Positions 14,950-23,784 are shown, counted from the stretch's first letter. The stretch is 31,483 nucleotides of DNA from Opitutia bacterium UBA7876 (GCA_002500665.1 DLRY01000028.1:137418-168900); one strand, 5' to 3'. Notes: generated by a model not told the origin, from the sequence alone. Numbers and translations are program-made.

Positions 14950-15413
14950 AAAAACCCGAGCCACTCAATGAAGGGGACCAGATCCCCGACTTCTCGACCA
15001 CAGACGAGCAAGGAGCCGAAGTATCCGCGTCAGGCTTGCGGGGCAACAGTTTCCTGCTCTACTTCTATCCCCGCGACAACACCCCCGGATGTACCGCAGA
15101 GGCCTGTGGGTTCCGCGACCTCTGGAGTGAATTCAAGGGCAAGAAAACCAAGGTTTTCGGGGTCTCCGGAGACTCGATCAAGTCCCACCTCAAGTTCCGG
15201 GAGAAGTTCGCACTCCCCTTCCCTCTCCTCATGGACGAGGACCACTCCCTGGCCAAGTCCTTCGGTGTCTGGGGACTCAAGAAATTCATGGGTCGGGAGT
15301 TTGAGGGCATCCACCGCATGTCCTTCCTCGTAGACGAGTCGGGCAAAATCCTAAAGGCCTACCACAAGGTCAAGGCTAAGGACCACCCCGCGGAGGTCTT
15401 GGCCGACCTTTGA
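14946..15413 (+). CDS. bcp: Cytoplasmic thioredoxin-dependent peroxiredoxin Bcp/PrxQ
   Basis: This 155-residue enzyme has the standard length for Bcp and no signal peptide. The active site FYPRDNTPGCTAEACGFRD holds the peroxidatic Cys and the second Cys five residues on. VFGVSGDS, FPLLMDEDHSLAKSFGVWG and IHRMSFLVDESG are family segments. It reduces hydrogen peroxide and organic hydroperoxides using thioredoxin. The ATG overlaps the YhbY stop codon by four bases (ATGA). It is convergent with tpiA across a 12-base gap. Confidence 0.93.
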   Translation: MKKPEPLNEGDQIPDFSTTDEQGAEVSASGLRGNSFLLYFYPRDNTPGCTAEACGFRDLWSEFKGKKTKVFGVSGDSIKSHLKFREKFALPFPLLMDEDHSLAKSFGVWGLKKFMGREFEGIHRMSFLVDESGKILKAYHKVKAKDHPAEVLADL

Positions 15414-15425
15414 TCCTCTGGAAAA

Positions 15426-16190
15426 TCAGGCTTCCAGGACCGCTTCCACGATACCCGAGAAGGCGCGGGAAGTGAGCGATGCGCCGCCGATCAGCCCGCC
15501 GTCCACGTCTGGTTGGGCAAGCAGGCCGGCCGCATTCTCTGGCTTCATGGATCCCCCGTAGAGGATGCGCACCGAAGCCCCGGGTCCTTCGCCAAACAAC
15601 TCCACGAGGACCTTCCTGATGTCTGCGTGGACCTCCTGGGCCATCTCATCGGTTGCCGTCTTGCCGGTGCCAATAGCCCAGACCGGCTCGTAGGCCAAGA
15701 CTAGGTTCTCCACCGAGGCGGCGGGAAAGTTTTCCAAACCCTCACGGACTTGGGAGCGGACGACTTCCAAGGTTTGCCCGGCCTCCCGCTCCTCGAGGGT
15801 CTCGCCAATACAATAGATGGGCTTGAGGTTGTTCTGGACCGCGGCAAGAACCTTCGCATTTACGGACTGGTTGGTTTCCCCGTAGTACTGGCGCCTCTCG
15901 CTATGGCCGAGGATAACGAAGCCGACATAGAGGTCGCGCAGCATCTCGGCAGAAATCTCCCCGGTGTAGGCTCCGGAGGCGTGGGGGCTCATATCCTGGG
16001 CCCCGAGAATGATCTCGCTTTGCTCAACCAGCTCGGAGGCGGCGGCAAGAGAGGTGAAGGGTGGGCAGACGCAAACCTGGACGGTGGTCTGGGAACCCAC
16101 CGCGGCATGGATTTCCCTAATCAGATCGGCGGCCTCGCTGGCCGTCTTGTTCATTTTCCAGTTTCCGGCGATGAGGTACTTGCGAGACAT
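15426..16190 (-). CDS. tpiA: Triosephosphate isomerase
   Basis: This 254-residue glycolytic enzyme interconverts dihydroxyacetone phosphate and glyceraldehyde 3-phosphate. NWKMNKT at 10-16 carries the Asn and Lys of the active site, ILGHSERRQYY holds the catalytic His, and AYEPVWAIGTG the catalytic Glu. RILYGGSMKPENA is the phosphate-binding end. Length and all motifs are canonical. It lies 23 bases after pgk as the last gene of a gap-pgk-tpiA block. Confidence 0.97.
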   Translation of the reverse strand: MSRKYLIAGNWKMNKTASEAADLIREIHAAVGSQTTVQVCVCPPFTSLAAASELVEQSEIILGAQDMSPHASGAYTGEISAEMLRDLYVGFVILGHSERRQYYGETNQSVNAKVLAAVQNNLKPIYCIGETLEEREAGQTLEVVRSQVREGLENFPAASVENLVLAYEPVWAIGTGKTATDEMAQEVHADIRKVLVELFGEGPGASVRILYGGSMKPENAAGLLAQPDVDGGLIGGASLTSRAFSGIVEAVLEA

Positions 16191-16213
16191 GATGAAAGGA
16201 TTTTGATTGGTTG

Positions 16214-17413
16214 TTAGGATTGATCCAGAACCGAGACGCCCGGAAGGTCCTTGCCCTCGAGAAACTCCAGGGAAGCTCCTCCCCCGGTGCTCATGAAGGT
16301 GACTTGGTCCCCGTAGCCACTCTGGTTAATTGCCTTGACGGAGTCGCCCCCGCCTATGATGGAGATTCCCGAGCCCTCCGAGACCGCCTTGGCGATGGCA
16401 AAGGTACCCTTGCTGGAGCCCTCGATCTCAAAAACTCCCATGGGGCCGTTCCACAGAACGGTTCCGGCAACGGCGGCTTCGGCCGCGTAGATATCTGCGG
16501 TCTTGGGACCTACGTCCACCCCTTCCCAGCCATCCTCGATATCCCCCTCGACGATCTTGACCTCTCCCAAGGTCTTGGAACCGAAATCGAGGGAATCCGT
16601 GACCAGCGTATCGATGGGCAAAAGAAAGCGGACCCCTTTGGCTTCCGCTTTGGCGAGGGCCGCCTTGGCGAGATCCACCTTGTCCGGCTCGGACAGGCTG
16701 TCCCCCACGGTCTTGCCGTTAGCGAGGGCAAAGGTGTATGCCATGGCGCCTCCGATGATGATGACGTCCGCCTTGTCGATCAGCTTGTCGATGACGGTTA
16801 TCTTGTCGCTCACCTTGGCTCCGCCCAGGATCACAACGAAAGGCCGCTCCGGGCTCTCCGTCTTCCCTCCGAGAAATTCAAGCTCTCTCTCGATGAGATA
16901 GCCGGAAACCTTCTCCGGCAAAAGCTCGGCCACGCCGTAGGTCGAGGCATGAGCCCGGTGAGCGGTACCGAAGGCATCATTGACGTAAAGGTCGGCCAAG
17001 GAGGCCAACTGACCGGCGAAAGCCGGATCGTTATCCGTCTCACCGGAATGGAAGCGGAGATTCTCCAACAGGACGACCTGCCCGTTATCGAGGGCCCCGA
17101 CCGCATCTACGATCCCCTCTCCCACGCAATCATCAAGAAAAAGTACTGGAATGGAGAGCTTATCGGCCAAGGATCTGGCGACGGGGGCCAGGCTCATCGA
17201 GCCAACGCGTTCCCCCTTGGGACGGCCCAGATGGCTGGCCAGGATCACCCGGGCGCCTTCCGAGATCAGTTTGCGGATGGTGGGAAGGGCGGCGTTGATA
17301 CGAGTCTCGTCGGTGATGGTTCCGTCCGGATCGAGCGGAACGTTGAAATCCACACGGACGAATACGCGCTTACCCTCAAGTTCTACGTCGTCAATGGTCT
17401 TTACCTTGGGCAT
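16214..17413 (-). CDS. pgk: Phosphoglycerate kinase
   Basis: This 399-residue enzyme transfers phosphate from 1,3-bisphosphoglycerate to ADP. The N-terminal domain shows RVDFNVPLD, an ASHLGRPKG motif and LLENLRFHSGE; the nucleotide-binding domain shows VILGGAKVSDKI, GGAMAYTF, the WNGPMGVFE segment and the C-terminal GGGDSVKAI and STGGGASLEFLEG motifs. All are canonical and the length is normal. It is the middle gene of gap-pgk-tpiA, 74 bases after gap. A 474-residue open frame on the opposite strand (16211-17635) is a shadow. Confidence 0.97.
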   Translation of the reverse strand: MPKVKTIDDVELEGKRVFVRVDFNVPLDPDGTITDETRINAALPTIRKLISEGARVILASHLGRPKGERVGSMSLAPVARSLADKLSIPVLFLDDCVGEGIVDAVGALDNGQVVLLENLRFHSGETDNDPAFAGQLASLADLYVNDAFGTAHRAHASTYGVAELLPEKVSGYLIERELEFLGGKTESPERPFVVILGGAKVSDKITVIDKLIDKADVIIIGGAMAYTFALANGKTVGDSLSEPDKVDLAKAALAKAEAKGVRFLLPIDTLVTDSLDFGSKTLGEVKIVEGDIEDGWEGVDVGPKTADIYAAEAAVAGTVLWNGPMGVFEIEGSSKGTFAIAKAVSEGSGISIIGGGDSVKAINQSGYGDQVTFMSTGGGASLEFLEGKDLPGVSVLDQS

Positions 17414-17487
17414 GGCTTACTGTGCTTGGAAGATTCCGGGAAGGAATTCCCTCCCTTGCCGATTAAAGATTGGGGTCTTCGATTGAA

Positions 17488-18510
17488 TCAGAGAAAGGCG
17501 GAGACCCTCTTCAGAAGGTCGACGCAACGGTTGCTGTACCCCCACTCGTTGTCGTACCAGGACACGAGCTTGAAGAAGGTATCGCTCAACCCCATCCCGG
17601 ACCCGGCATCAAAGATGGAGGAGTCCGGGCAATGAATGAAGTCTGAAGAAACCACCTCGTCCTCCGTGTAGCCGAGAATCCCTTTTAGGGAACCCTCTGA
17701 GGCTTCCTTCATCTTGGCGCAGATCGCCTCGTAGCTGGTGGGTTGCTCGGTCTTGACGGTCAAGTCGACTGCCGAAACCGTGGGGGTCGGAACGCGGAAA
17801 GCCATTCCCGTCAGCTTGCCCTGCACCTGCGGTAGGACGAGACCCACCGCCTTGGCCGCGCCGGTGGTGGAGGGAATGATGTTGATGGCGGCGCCACGGC
17901 CACCCTTCCAGTCCTTGACCGAAGGCCCGTCCACTGGTTTCTGGGTCGCTGTGTAGGCGTGAACGGTCGTCATGAGACCTTCCACGATCCCGAAATTTTC
18001 CAGCACGACCTTGACGATGGGGGCCAAGCAGTTGGTGGTACAGGAAGCGTTGGAGACCACGTCGTCCTCGGCCGTAAGGTCACCGTCGTTGACACCCAGT
18101 ACAATGGTGCGAACATCGCCCTTGGCGGGTGCGGAAATGATCACTTTCTTGGCTCCCGCCTCAATATGACCGGCGGCCAGTTCCTTGGCCACGAACAAGC
18201 CCGTACACTCGATAACCACGTCGACCCCTAGCTCGCCCCAAGGAAGAGCGGCAGGACCCTCACGGAGGGCCAGGCAGCGAATTTCCTGCCCGTTGACGAC
18301 CAGAGAATCCTCGGAAGGAGCCTCGACCGTCCCATTAAAGCGACCCTGAGTAGAATCGTACTTAAGAAGATAGGCCAAGTTGTCGGAGGGGACCAAGTCG
18401 TTGATGGCGACGACCTCGAACTCATTGCCAAGCAATCCTTGGTCGACGAGTGCGCGAAAAACCAGACGGCCAATGCGACCGAAACCATTAATTCCAATTT
18501 TAGTAGACAT
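17488..18510 (-). CDS. gap: Glyceraldehyde-3-phosphate dehydrogenase, type I
   Basis: This 340-residue enzyme oxidises glyceraldehyde 3-phosphate to 1,3-bisphosphoglycerate. INGFGRIGR at 7-15 binds the nicotinamide cofactor, the catalytic Cys is C157 in SNASCTTNCLAP, and the substrate-binding HAYTATQK and the C-terminal WYDNEWGYSNR are canonical. The Asp in VAINDL (D38) suggests NAD rather than NADP. It is the first gene of the gap-pgk-tpiA block; the 162-base region upstream should hold the promoter. Confidence 0.97.
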   Translation of the reverse strand: MSTKIGINGFGRIGRLVFRALVDQGLLGNEFEVVAINDLVPSDNLAYLLKYDSTQGRFNGTVEAPSEDSLVVNGQEIRCLALREGPAALPWGELGVDVVIECTGLFVAKELAAGHIEAGAKKVIISAPAKGDVRTIVLGVNDGDLTAEDDVVSNASCTTNCLAPIVKVVLENFGIVEGLMTTVHAYTATQKPVDGPSVKDWKGGRGAAINIIPSTTGAAKAVGLVLPQVQGKLTGMAFRVPTPTVSAVDLTVKTEQPTSYEAICAKMKEASEGSLKGILGYTEDEVVSSDFIHCPDSSIFDAGSGMGLSDTFFKLVSWYDNEWGYSNRCVDLLKRVSAFL

Positions 18511-18672
18511 TTACGTGGTATTTGTAAGTTAGGTATATCTTGAAAGAGAGAACATGAAATGAAGAATGCTCCGAAAATGGCAAGGCTTTAAGTGAAAAGT
18601 TAGCCGGCACTCAACGAGGGAAGCCCTTGCCTGAGGGAAGCGACGCAGGAACGAGTGACCGAAGGGCTCAGG
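18511..18672. other. 162-base intergenic region upstream of gap
   Basis: No gene is seen. The half next to gap is AT-rich and should hold its promoter (TATACC reads toward gap on the minus strand), but no convincing -35/-10 pair stands out. The half next to the HDOD gene is GC-rich and holds competing short complements: AGCCCTT (18619-18625) with AAGGGCT (18662-18668), and CCTGAG with CTCAGG. This could be the transcript end of the HDOD operon. Confidence 0.35.
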
Positions 18673-19596
18673 CTAGGCATTCTCGAGGATCCCGCAGAAA
18701 TCTTCGGTCAACTCGAGTTCACTGCGGACGTCCTCGATAACCTTGCCTAGGTGATCGATGCGAAGGCGGGCCAAGAGGGCATCGGAAGGAGTATCCGCAG
18801 CTTCATGTCCACTGAAGCCGAACTCAAGGTCGTTCACGATCCAGTTCGCCACGATGACCAGGTCGATCAAGTCGCTGGTATCAGAATCGAGGCGTACTTT
18901 CTGTCTCTTGTCGGGGTTGGGCTCGTGGTGCCATCGAACGACACCCTCCACGGCACCGGAAAGTCCCCAGTGCCTGCAGATCAAGTATCCCAGGTAGTCG
19001 TGCCTCGGACTGCCGTTGGATAGTTCCGCCTGGAAAAAGTTGATCTTCTGATCGAGGGCAGTCTGTGAGTCGAGCAGGAAAAGGTTGTCGTTGTTGTCCT
19101 CATCGAGCTTGAAGCGGGCCACCTTGCCGATGTCGTGAACCAGCCCGCAGGTATAGGCCGTCTCGTGCCAAGACCTTCCGAGATACTTGGCAATGGCCCG
19201 GGAAGCGGCCGCGACCCCCATGCTGTGCTTCCAGAGGCCCTCAAGGGAAAACCTCTGTTCCGCAGACTCCTTGCCTGCAAAGACCTTAAAGACCGACGTC
19301 GTGAGGATGACGTCCTTGATCTTGTCGAACCCAAGGGCACCGATGGCCTCGTTGGCATCGGTGACTTTTTCCCGGTTACCCCGGTAGAAAGTGGTATTCG
19401 CGATCCTCAGGATGCGGGTACAAATCGACTGATCGGTAACCATAACCTCTTCCACCTGCTGGGTGGAAGTGTCCGGATTCTCCAAGATATTCGTGAGCTC
19501 GTTGACGATGATCGGCAGGGTCGGAAGGTTCCGCTGAATCTGCTGGATCAAAGCCTCGTAATCTACCATCCCCGTATTGGATTCCATAACCCTCAT
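18673..19596 (-). CDS. HDOD-domain signalling protein
   Basis: This 307-residue protein starts at ATG 19596 (MRVMESN); ATG 19587 and 19569 are possible shorter starts. Residues about 13-215 match the HDOD domain, a variant of the HD phosphohydrolase fold: LPTLPIIVNELTNILENPDTS at 24-44, ILRIANTTFY with the typical N-S/T-x-F/Y pattern, AIGALGFDKIKDVIL, and LVHDIGK at 152-158, where H154-D155 retain the HD pair. HDOD proteins act in bacterial signal transduction and usually lack proven catalysis. No partner receiver, GGDEF or kinase domain is attached. It lies 28 bases after lnt as the last gene of the run. Confidence 0.87.
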   Translation of the reverse strand: MRVMESNTGMVDYEALIQQIQRNLPTLPIIVNELTNILENPDTSTQQVEEVMVTDQSICTRILRIANTTFYRGNREKVTDANEAIGALGFDKIKDVILTTSVFKVFAGKESAEQRFSLEGLWKHSMGVAAASRAIAKYLGRSWHETAYTCGLVHDIGKVARFKLDEDNNDNLFLLDSQTALDQKINFFQAELSNGSPRHDYLGYLICRHWGLSGAVEGVVRWHHEPNPDKRQKVRLDSDTSDLIDLVIVANWIVNDLEFGFSGHEAADTPSDALLARLRIDHLGKVIEDVRSELELTEDFCGILENA

Positions 19597-19624
19597 GATA
19601 GCTTTGAGGAGGGGGTTTCGACAA

Positions 19625-21223
19625 CTACAAACTATTGTAAACGGGGGATTTCCGAAGACGGTAAAGCGTCCAAAGAGTGAATCCGATACAAAACCAGATA
19701 AAAAAATCAGTGTAGCCTTTGCGGGGAACTCCATTTGATCCTGAAAATTGCATCTCCAGGATGGAAGCTCCCTCGAAGAAAATGCTTCCGCTCTCATCCA
19801 TGAGAACGGAACGTCGATACCCTCGAGGATCAATCCAGCCGGACCACCCCGCATTGCCGCACCTGAGGACGGGAATACCGTTCTCCACTGCTCTCAGGAC
19901 GGAATGAGCCGCGTGTTGATAGGGACAACCTTCCTCGCCGAACCAGGCGTCATTGGTGGTAACGAAGAGAAAGTCGGCCCCATGGCGGACGCTCTCCCTG
20001 ACCAGTTCGGGAAAAATATCCTCATAGCAAACGAGAGAGCCGACCTCGTAGGGGTTACCCCGACCGTCATCAAGGGTAAAGGAAAAAGGATCCTTGCCCG
20101 TACCGAAGCTGCCTACCGGGCCTACCATCCTGCGCAAGCCCGGAATCCATTGGAAGGGATAGGGCACGTATTCTCCGAATGGAACCAGCACCCGCTTGGA
20201 GTAGGCCTCGGGGGAGAGCCCTTGTGCCGGCGAGACCCTCGAGATTGTGTTGTAGGAGGCTTCCTCCTCCCTCACAACCGCCCCGACGAGCAAGGGGACG
20301 CCCGCTTCCCGGGCGAGCTCCTCGACCCAGATGGGGTCTCGATTGATGGAATAAGGAGTGGAAGCCTCGGGCCAGACGATCAGGTCGGGCGTCATCAGGG
20401 ACAGGAATCGAGTCTGCCTCCTAAGGACGTCCTTGTGCAGGGCCGCGTTGTCTCCCTCCCATTTATTCTTTAGGTAGGGCTGACAAACGCCCACCTTCAC
20501 CTTCATGGAGTCACCTTCTGTCCCTCCGTGATCTGCGAGGAAAAACGGGCTCACCATGACCGTCAGGAGGAGGATGCCCGCATATAGATCCGGGCAAAGG
20601 GACGAAAGGACGCCCCCCGTGCGTTTCCTCCTGCGCACCAGCAGGTGATGTACGTAGGAAGCCAGAGACAAGTTGAAGAAAACCAGAAAGAAGGAGACGC
20701 TCCACGCCCCCGTCCATGGCAAGGTCTGGAGAATGGCGGGTCTCTCCCATTGCGTAACGGACAAGGGACACCAAGGAAAACCTAGGGTAAACTGGCACCG
20801 GGCCCACTCGATCGCAACCCAAGCCGCGGAGAGAGCCGACATGGTGAAAAGCCTTTCAGCGAAGCCCGCTTCAAGAGCCCTGGGAAGCAACCTTCGGGCA
20901 AGCAGAAACCACGGCAGGTTGTAGAGGGCAAGCAGGAATGCCGCCCCCGCCATACCGGAAGGGGTTACGTGCCTGATCCAGCCGACCAGGGCGACGTGAT
21001 AGGCGCAACCGGCAAGAAAGAACGCAACCGCGACTTTGCGCAAACCAGGCCGAAAATAAAACCAGAGCAGACAGGGAAACAAAAAGAAATAGGCCGACTC
21101 GGCCGATTCCCTAGGAGGCTGCGCGGCAAGCAAAAAGCCGTAGGTCGAAAAAGCGGCGGCCATCGCCGCCCACCAGTCCCGCAAAATCGCGACCAAACTA
21201 AGTCGGAGGGAGTGTATGCTCAC
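19625..21223 (-). CDS. lnt: Apolipoprotein N-acyltransferase
   Basis: This 532-residue membrane enzyme adds the third acyl chain to lipoproteins. GTG 21223 is chosen because it follows a strong GGGGGAGGG site and overlaps the dus stop in GTGA; the longer frame to 21334 would run inside dus. Residues about 10-250 hold a multi-spanning membrane domain. A carbon-nitrogen hydrolase domain follows from about 262: the catalytic Glu in VWPEAS, the Lys in YSKRVLVPFGEYVP and the Cys in LVCYEDIFPELVR form the expected Glu-Lys-Cys triad. A last transmembrane helix is near the C-terminus (FFIWFCIGFTLWTLY). The YwqK-like lipoprotein at 1830-2417 could be a substrate. Confidence 0.93.
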   Translation of the reverse strand: MSIHSLRLSLVAILRDWWAAMAAAFSTYGFLLAAQPPRESAESAYFFLFPCLLWFYFRPGLRKVAVAFFLAGCAYHVALVGWIRHVTPSGMAGAAFLLALYNLPWFLLARRLLPRALEAGFAERLFTMSALSAAWVAIEWARCQFTLGFPWCPLSVTQWERPAILQTLPWTGAWSVSFFLVFFNLSLASYVHHLLVRRRKRTGGVLSSLCPDLYAGILLLTVMVSPFFLADHGGTEGDSMKVKVGVCQPYLKNKWEGDNAALHKDVLRRQTRFLSLMTPDLIVWPEASTPYSINRDPIWVEELAREAGVPLLVGAVVREEEASYNTISRVSPAQGLSPEAYSKRVLVPFGEYVPYPFQWIPGLRRMVGPVGSFGTGKDPFSFTLDDGRGNPYEVGSLVCYEDIFPELVRESVRHGADFLFVTTNDAWFGEEGCPYQHAAHSVLRAVENGIPVLRCGNAGWSGWIDPRGYRRSVLMDESGSIFFEGASILEMQFSGSNGVPRKGYTDFFIWFCIGFTLWTLYRLRKSPVYNSL

Positions 21224-22305
21224 GCCCTCCCCCTTTCCAAGACCGGTTTGCCCTTTCGCGAAGCAAGCCCCTCGAAGGGTTCGAGGGGAAAATCCATTTG
21301 CTCCCGTCCTTCCAAGATCATGAAGCGCTCGCAAACGAGGAAAAGCTCATCCCGGGTCCGCGATCTCCTCATCGCGTATAGAAATTCGCCCCCGGCGTCC
21401 ACCGAGAGACCCACGAAGTTGAGGAATTTCTTCATCCTCCCGACATGGCCTTTCTCGGAGATGCCGGGCTTGGCCAGAGCATTGAAGAGATCCTCAAAGT
21501 ACCTGAACAAGTCTCCCATCTTGGGCCGGAAGACTGGCGAACCGGACTGCATTTCCCTGATCTGCCTAAAAATCCATGGGTTGCGAATGGCCGAGCGTCC
21601 CACCATGACGCCATGGGCTCCTGTCTTTTCCCGCAGGCGAAGAGCGTCCCTACAGGTGTCCACGCTTCCGTTCAGAAGAACCGGGCACGAAAGATTCTCT
21701 ACGGCACGGGCAACGTGAGGGTAACTCGGAGCGGCCTCATAGCCACCCTTGACGGTTCTTGCGTGAACGCTCACCAGACCGACTGCGCTTTCCTCGATGA
21801 TCTCGAGAATATCCCCGAAAAAGCCATCGTCCTCGAATCCGATTCGCATCTTGACTGAGAGGAGGGAGGTCGCCTCCTCGGAAAGAACGTCTAGAATCCG
21901 TCTTATCTTGTCGGGCTCACGCAGGAGGCCTCCACCCACGTTCTTGCGGTAGACCCGGGGAGCCGGACAACCCAGATTAAGGTCGATTCCGGCAATTGGC
22001 TGGGCGTTGACCTCGCGGGCTACCCTGCGCAAGTCCTCGAGGTTTTCCCCGATCAACTGAGCAAAAACCGGTCGCCCGCCCGGATTTTCCGTTATGGACG
22101 AAAGGATTTCCGGATCGACCCGGGAGTGGGCGTGCACCCGGATGAACTCGGTAAAGAAGAAATCCGGACTTCCCCGTCGAGCCACCACCTTCATGAAAGG
22201 CAGGCCGGTAACGTCTTGCATGGGAGCCAAGGCGGTCGGCCAATCGCCCGCGACCATGGATTGGGGAAGATTCGAGGCAAGGGATGATTTCTGAGCCGAA
22301 ATCAC
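21220..22305 (-). CDS. dus: tRNA-dihydrouridine synthase, DusC-like features
   Basis: This FMN enzyme reduces uridine to dihydrouridine in tRNA. From GTG 22305 it has 361 residues; ATG 22257 (MVAGDWP) is equally plausible and would give 345. LAPMQDVTG is the N-terminal flavin-binding motif, NLGCPAP carries the catalytic Cys, and VKMRIGF, SVHARTVKGGY and LLNGSVDT are further family segments, with GVMVGRSAIRNPW near the phosphate site. The TEFIRV stretch resembles DusC-type enzymes, but the tRNA position cannot be assigned with certainty. Its stop overlaps the lnt start by four bases, and it is 24 bases from the BFN-domain gene. Confidence 0.92.
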   Translation of the reverse strand: MISAQKSSLASNLPQSMVAGDWPTALAPMQDVTGLPFMKVVARRGSPDFFFTEFIRVHAHSRVDPEILSSITENPGGRPVFAQLIGENLEDLRRVAREVNAQPIAGIDLNLGCPAPRVYRKNVGGGLLREPDKIRRILDVLSEEATSLLSVKMRIGFEDDGFFGDILEIIEESAVGLVSVHARTVKGGYEAAPSYPHVARAVENLSCPVLLNGSVDTCRDALRLREKTGAHGVMVGRSAIRNPWIFRQIREMQSGSPVFRPKMGDLFRYFEDLFNALAKPGISEKGHVGRMKKFLNFVGLSVDAGGEFLYAMRRSRTRDELFLVCERFMILEGREQMDFPLEPFEGLASRKGKPVLERGRA

Positions 22306-22329
22306 GGCATTTCGCTCTGGGAAACGGCC

Positions 22330-22773
22330 TTAGTCCTGCTTGCGGAGGATGCGCTCGAGAATCTCGGACATGTCCTCCACGTTGTCCAGGACCTTCTGGG
22401 CCACGTGAATTGGCTGCTTCATCTGCAGGGCCAGAACGATGGAGTCGCTCGGACGAGCGTCCAGCTCAATGATTTTCTTCCCCAGCTCGTTCTCCATTCG
22501 GAGGATGATGCGGGCGAAGAAAGTGCCCTCGTCGACGTCGTTGATGAGGACTCGCTCGATGGAAGTTTCCAGTCCCTTGAGAATCAGTCCGATCAGGTCG
22601 TGCGTGAGCGGCCTTTCCTTCTTTACTTGGTTCATCGTCATATTGATCGCATTCCCGATGGCGGGATCAACGTAGATGACGAAGGTCTTTTCGTCGTTGC
22701 CCAGAAAGATGGCGCAGCCATTGGAAGTAGGCATCACTCCCTTTACCGAGACTTCAGAGGAGTCATTATTCAT
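22330..22773 (-). CDS. Bifunctional nuclease (BFN, DUF151) family protein
   Basis: This 147-residue protein starts at ATG 22773; a GTG at 22812 would add 13 residues. The BFN/DUF151 hallmarks are present: IFLGNDEKTFVIYVDPAIGNAI, KKERPLTHDLIGLIL, RVLINDVDEGTFFARIIL and the signature ELDARPSDSIVLALQMKQPI. Plant members were reported as nucleases with both DNase and RNase activity, and the bacterial form occurs widely, often next to other genes. The role here is unknown. The protein is cytoplasmic by sequence. It opens the minus-strand run BFN-dus-lnt-HDOD and shares a 64-base divergent gap with aroK. Confidence 0.88.
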   Translation of the reverse strand: MNNDSSEVSVKGVMPTSNGCAIFLGNDEKTFVIYVDPAIGNAINMTMNQVKKERPLTHDLIGLILKGLETSIERVLINDVDEGTFFARIILRMENELGKKIIELDARPSDSIVLALQMKQPIHVAQKVLDNVEDMSEILERILRKQD

Positions 22774-22837
22774 CTTGTCATTATCCTCTTTGTTGCTTTC
22801 GTTCGCAAGCACTTATAGAAGACAACCGAAGTTTCCC

Positions 22838-23383
22838 TTGGATCCACAAGAAACAGACCCTCGCAAGCCGAATCTTTACCTGATCGGCTTCATGGGGACG
22901 GGCAAGACCTCGGCCGGCGAACTGGCCGCGGACAAACTGGGCCTGCGCTTCCTCGACTCGGACCGAGAAATCGAGAAGGCAACCGGCCTCGATGTTGCGG
23001 CTATTTTCGAGCGCGAAGGTGAAGACGCCTTCCGCGAAAAGGAAAGAGCGTTCATCCTCCAAGGTCATCCCGGATGTGGTTGCCTCGTCTCCTGCGGAGG
23101 AGGCCTCCCCGTGCCCGAGGGAATGCTCGTTCAACTAAAGGAGAGAGGATTGGTCTTTGCCCTGTGGGCCGAACCGCAGACCATCTACGAGAGAACCCGC
23201 GATAACCCGAGGCGCCCACTTCTGCAGGTTTCCGATCCCCTTTCCGAAATCACCGATTTGCTCAAGAAGAGGGAATCCGTCTACCTGCAAGCCGACAAGG
23301 TCATATCGACCGAGATGCGCTCGACCAAGGCCGTCGCCGACCTCATCACGCGATCCTACGAGGAAAACCCTTCCTCTGCCTAG
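22838..23383 (+). CDS. aroK: Shikimate kinase
   Basis: This 181-residue enzyme phosphorylates shikimate in aromatic amino-acid synthesis. No ATG precedes the P-loop, so I take the in-frame TTG at 22838 (with GAAG upstream) as the start; the open frame upstream of this lies inside the BFN gene on the other strand. GFMGTGKTSAGE at 17-28 is the P-loop, DSDREIE at 40-46 holds the shikimate and metal Asp residues, FEREGEDAFRE carries the Arg, SCGGG at 85-89 is the shikimate loop and NPRRPLL the lid Arg. All expected residues are there. Its stop overlaps that of the convergent thioesterase gene by four bases. No other aro gene is nearby. Confidence 0.92.
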   Translation: MDPQETDPRKPNLYLIGFMGTGKTSAGELAADKLGLRFLDSDREIEKATGLDVAAIFEREGEDAFREKERAFILQGHPGCGCLVSCGGGLPVPEGMLVQLKERGLVFALWAEPQTIYERTRDNPRRPLLQVSDPLSEITDLLKKRESVYLQADKVISTEMRSTKAVADLITRSYEENPSSA

Positions 23384-23784
23384 AGCCCGGCGAAACGATT
23401 CGCCTTCTCCACGAAATCGGATGGAGGACGTACCACCTTGCCCTCCGCCGAGACGAAGGCATGGGTCGTTTCCCCAGTTACAAGAACCTCTTCTTCCCTC
23501 AGGACCTCATACCCTGCCTCGATACGAACAAGGGGAAGATTCTTGATTTCCACTCGGACTGTGAGACGGTCGTCAAAATGGGCAGGGGAAAGAAAATCAG
23601 CCCGACAGCTCAGGACCGGCAGGTAGAAGCCATCCTTCTCGAGGGAGGAATAAGGGCACCCCATCAGGTCCAGTAGTTCAATCCGGGCGGCCTCGAACCA
23701 AGTGAAGTAGTTGGCGTGGTAGACGATGCCCATCTTGTCGGTCTCCTGGTAACGGACCCGAACCTCAACGCTTGCAGATAGCAT
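23380..23784 (-). CDS. YbgC/FadM-like acyl-CoA thioesterase (hotdog fold)
   Basis: This 134-residue protein starts at ATG 23784, with AAGG about nine bases upstream. It has the 4-hydroxybenzoyl-CoA thioesterase hotdog fold: VRYQETDKMGIVYHANYFTWFEAAR at 10-34, with D16 as the likely catalytic Asp and H23 near the pocket, then ADFLSPAHFDDRLTV and TGETTHAFVSAEGK. The YbgC group hydrolyses acyl-CoA thioesters and is often linked to the Tol-Pal system. No tol or pal gene is in this window. It is transcribed divergently from the membrane-anchored gene to its right. Confidence 0.87.
   Translation of the reverse strand: MLSASVEVRVRYQETDKMGIVYHANYFTWFEAARIELLDLMGCPYSSLEKDGFYLPVLSCRADFLSPAHFDDRLTVRVEIKNLPLVRIEAGYEVLREEEVLVTGETTHAFVSAEGKVVRPPSDFVEKANRFAGL

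Noticed and set aside
16211..17635. 474-residue open frame on the plus strand
   Set aside because: It is antisense to pgk and the end of gap, whose motifs are unmistakable.
21224..21334. Longer start for lnt
   Set aside because: It would lie within dus in another frame; GTG 21223 has a strong ribosome binding site and a GTGA coupling overlap.
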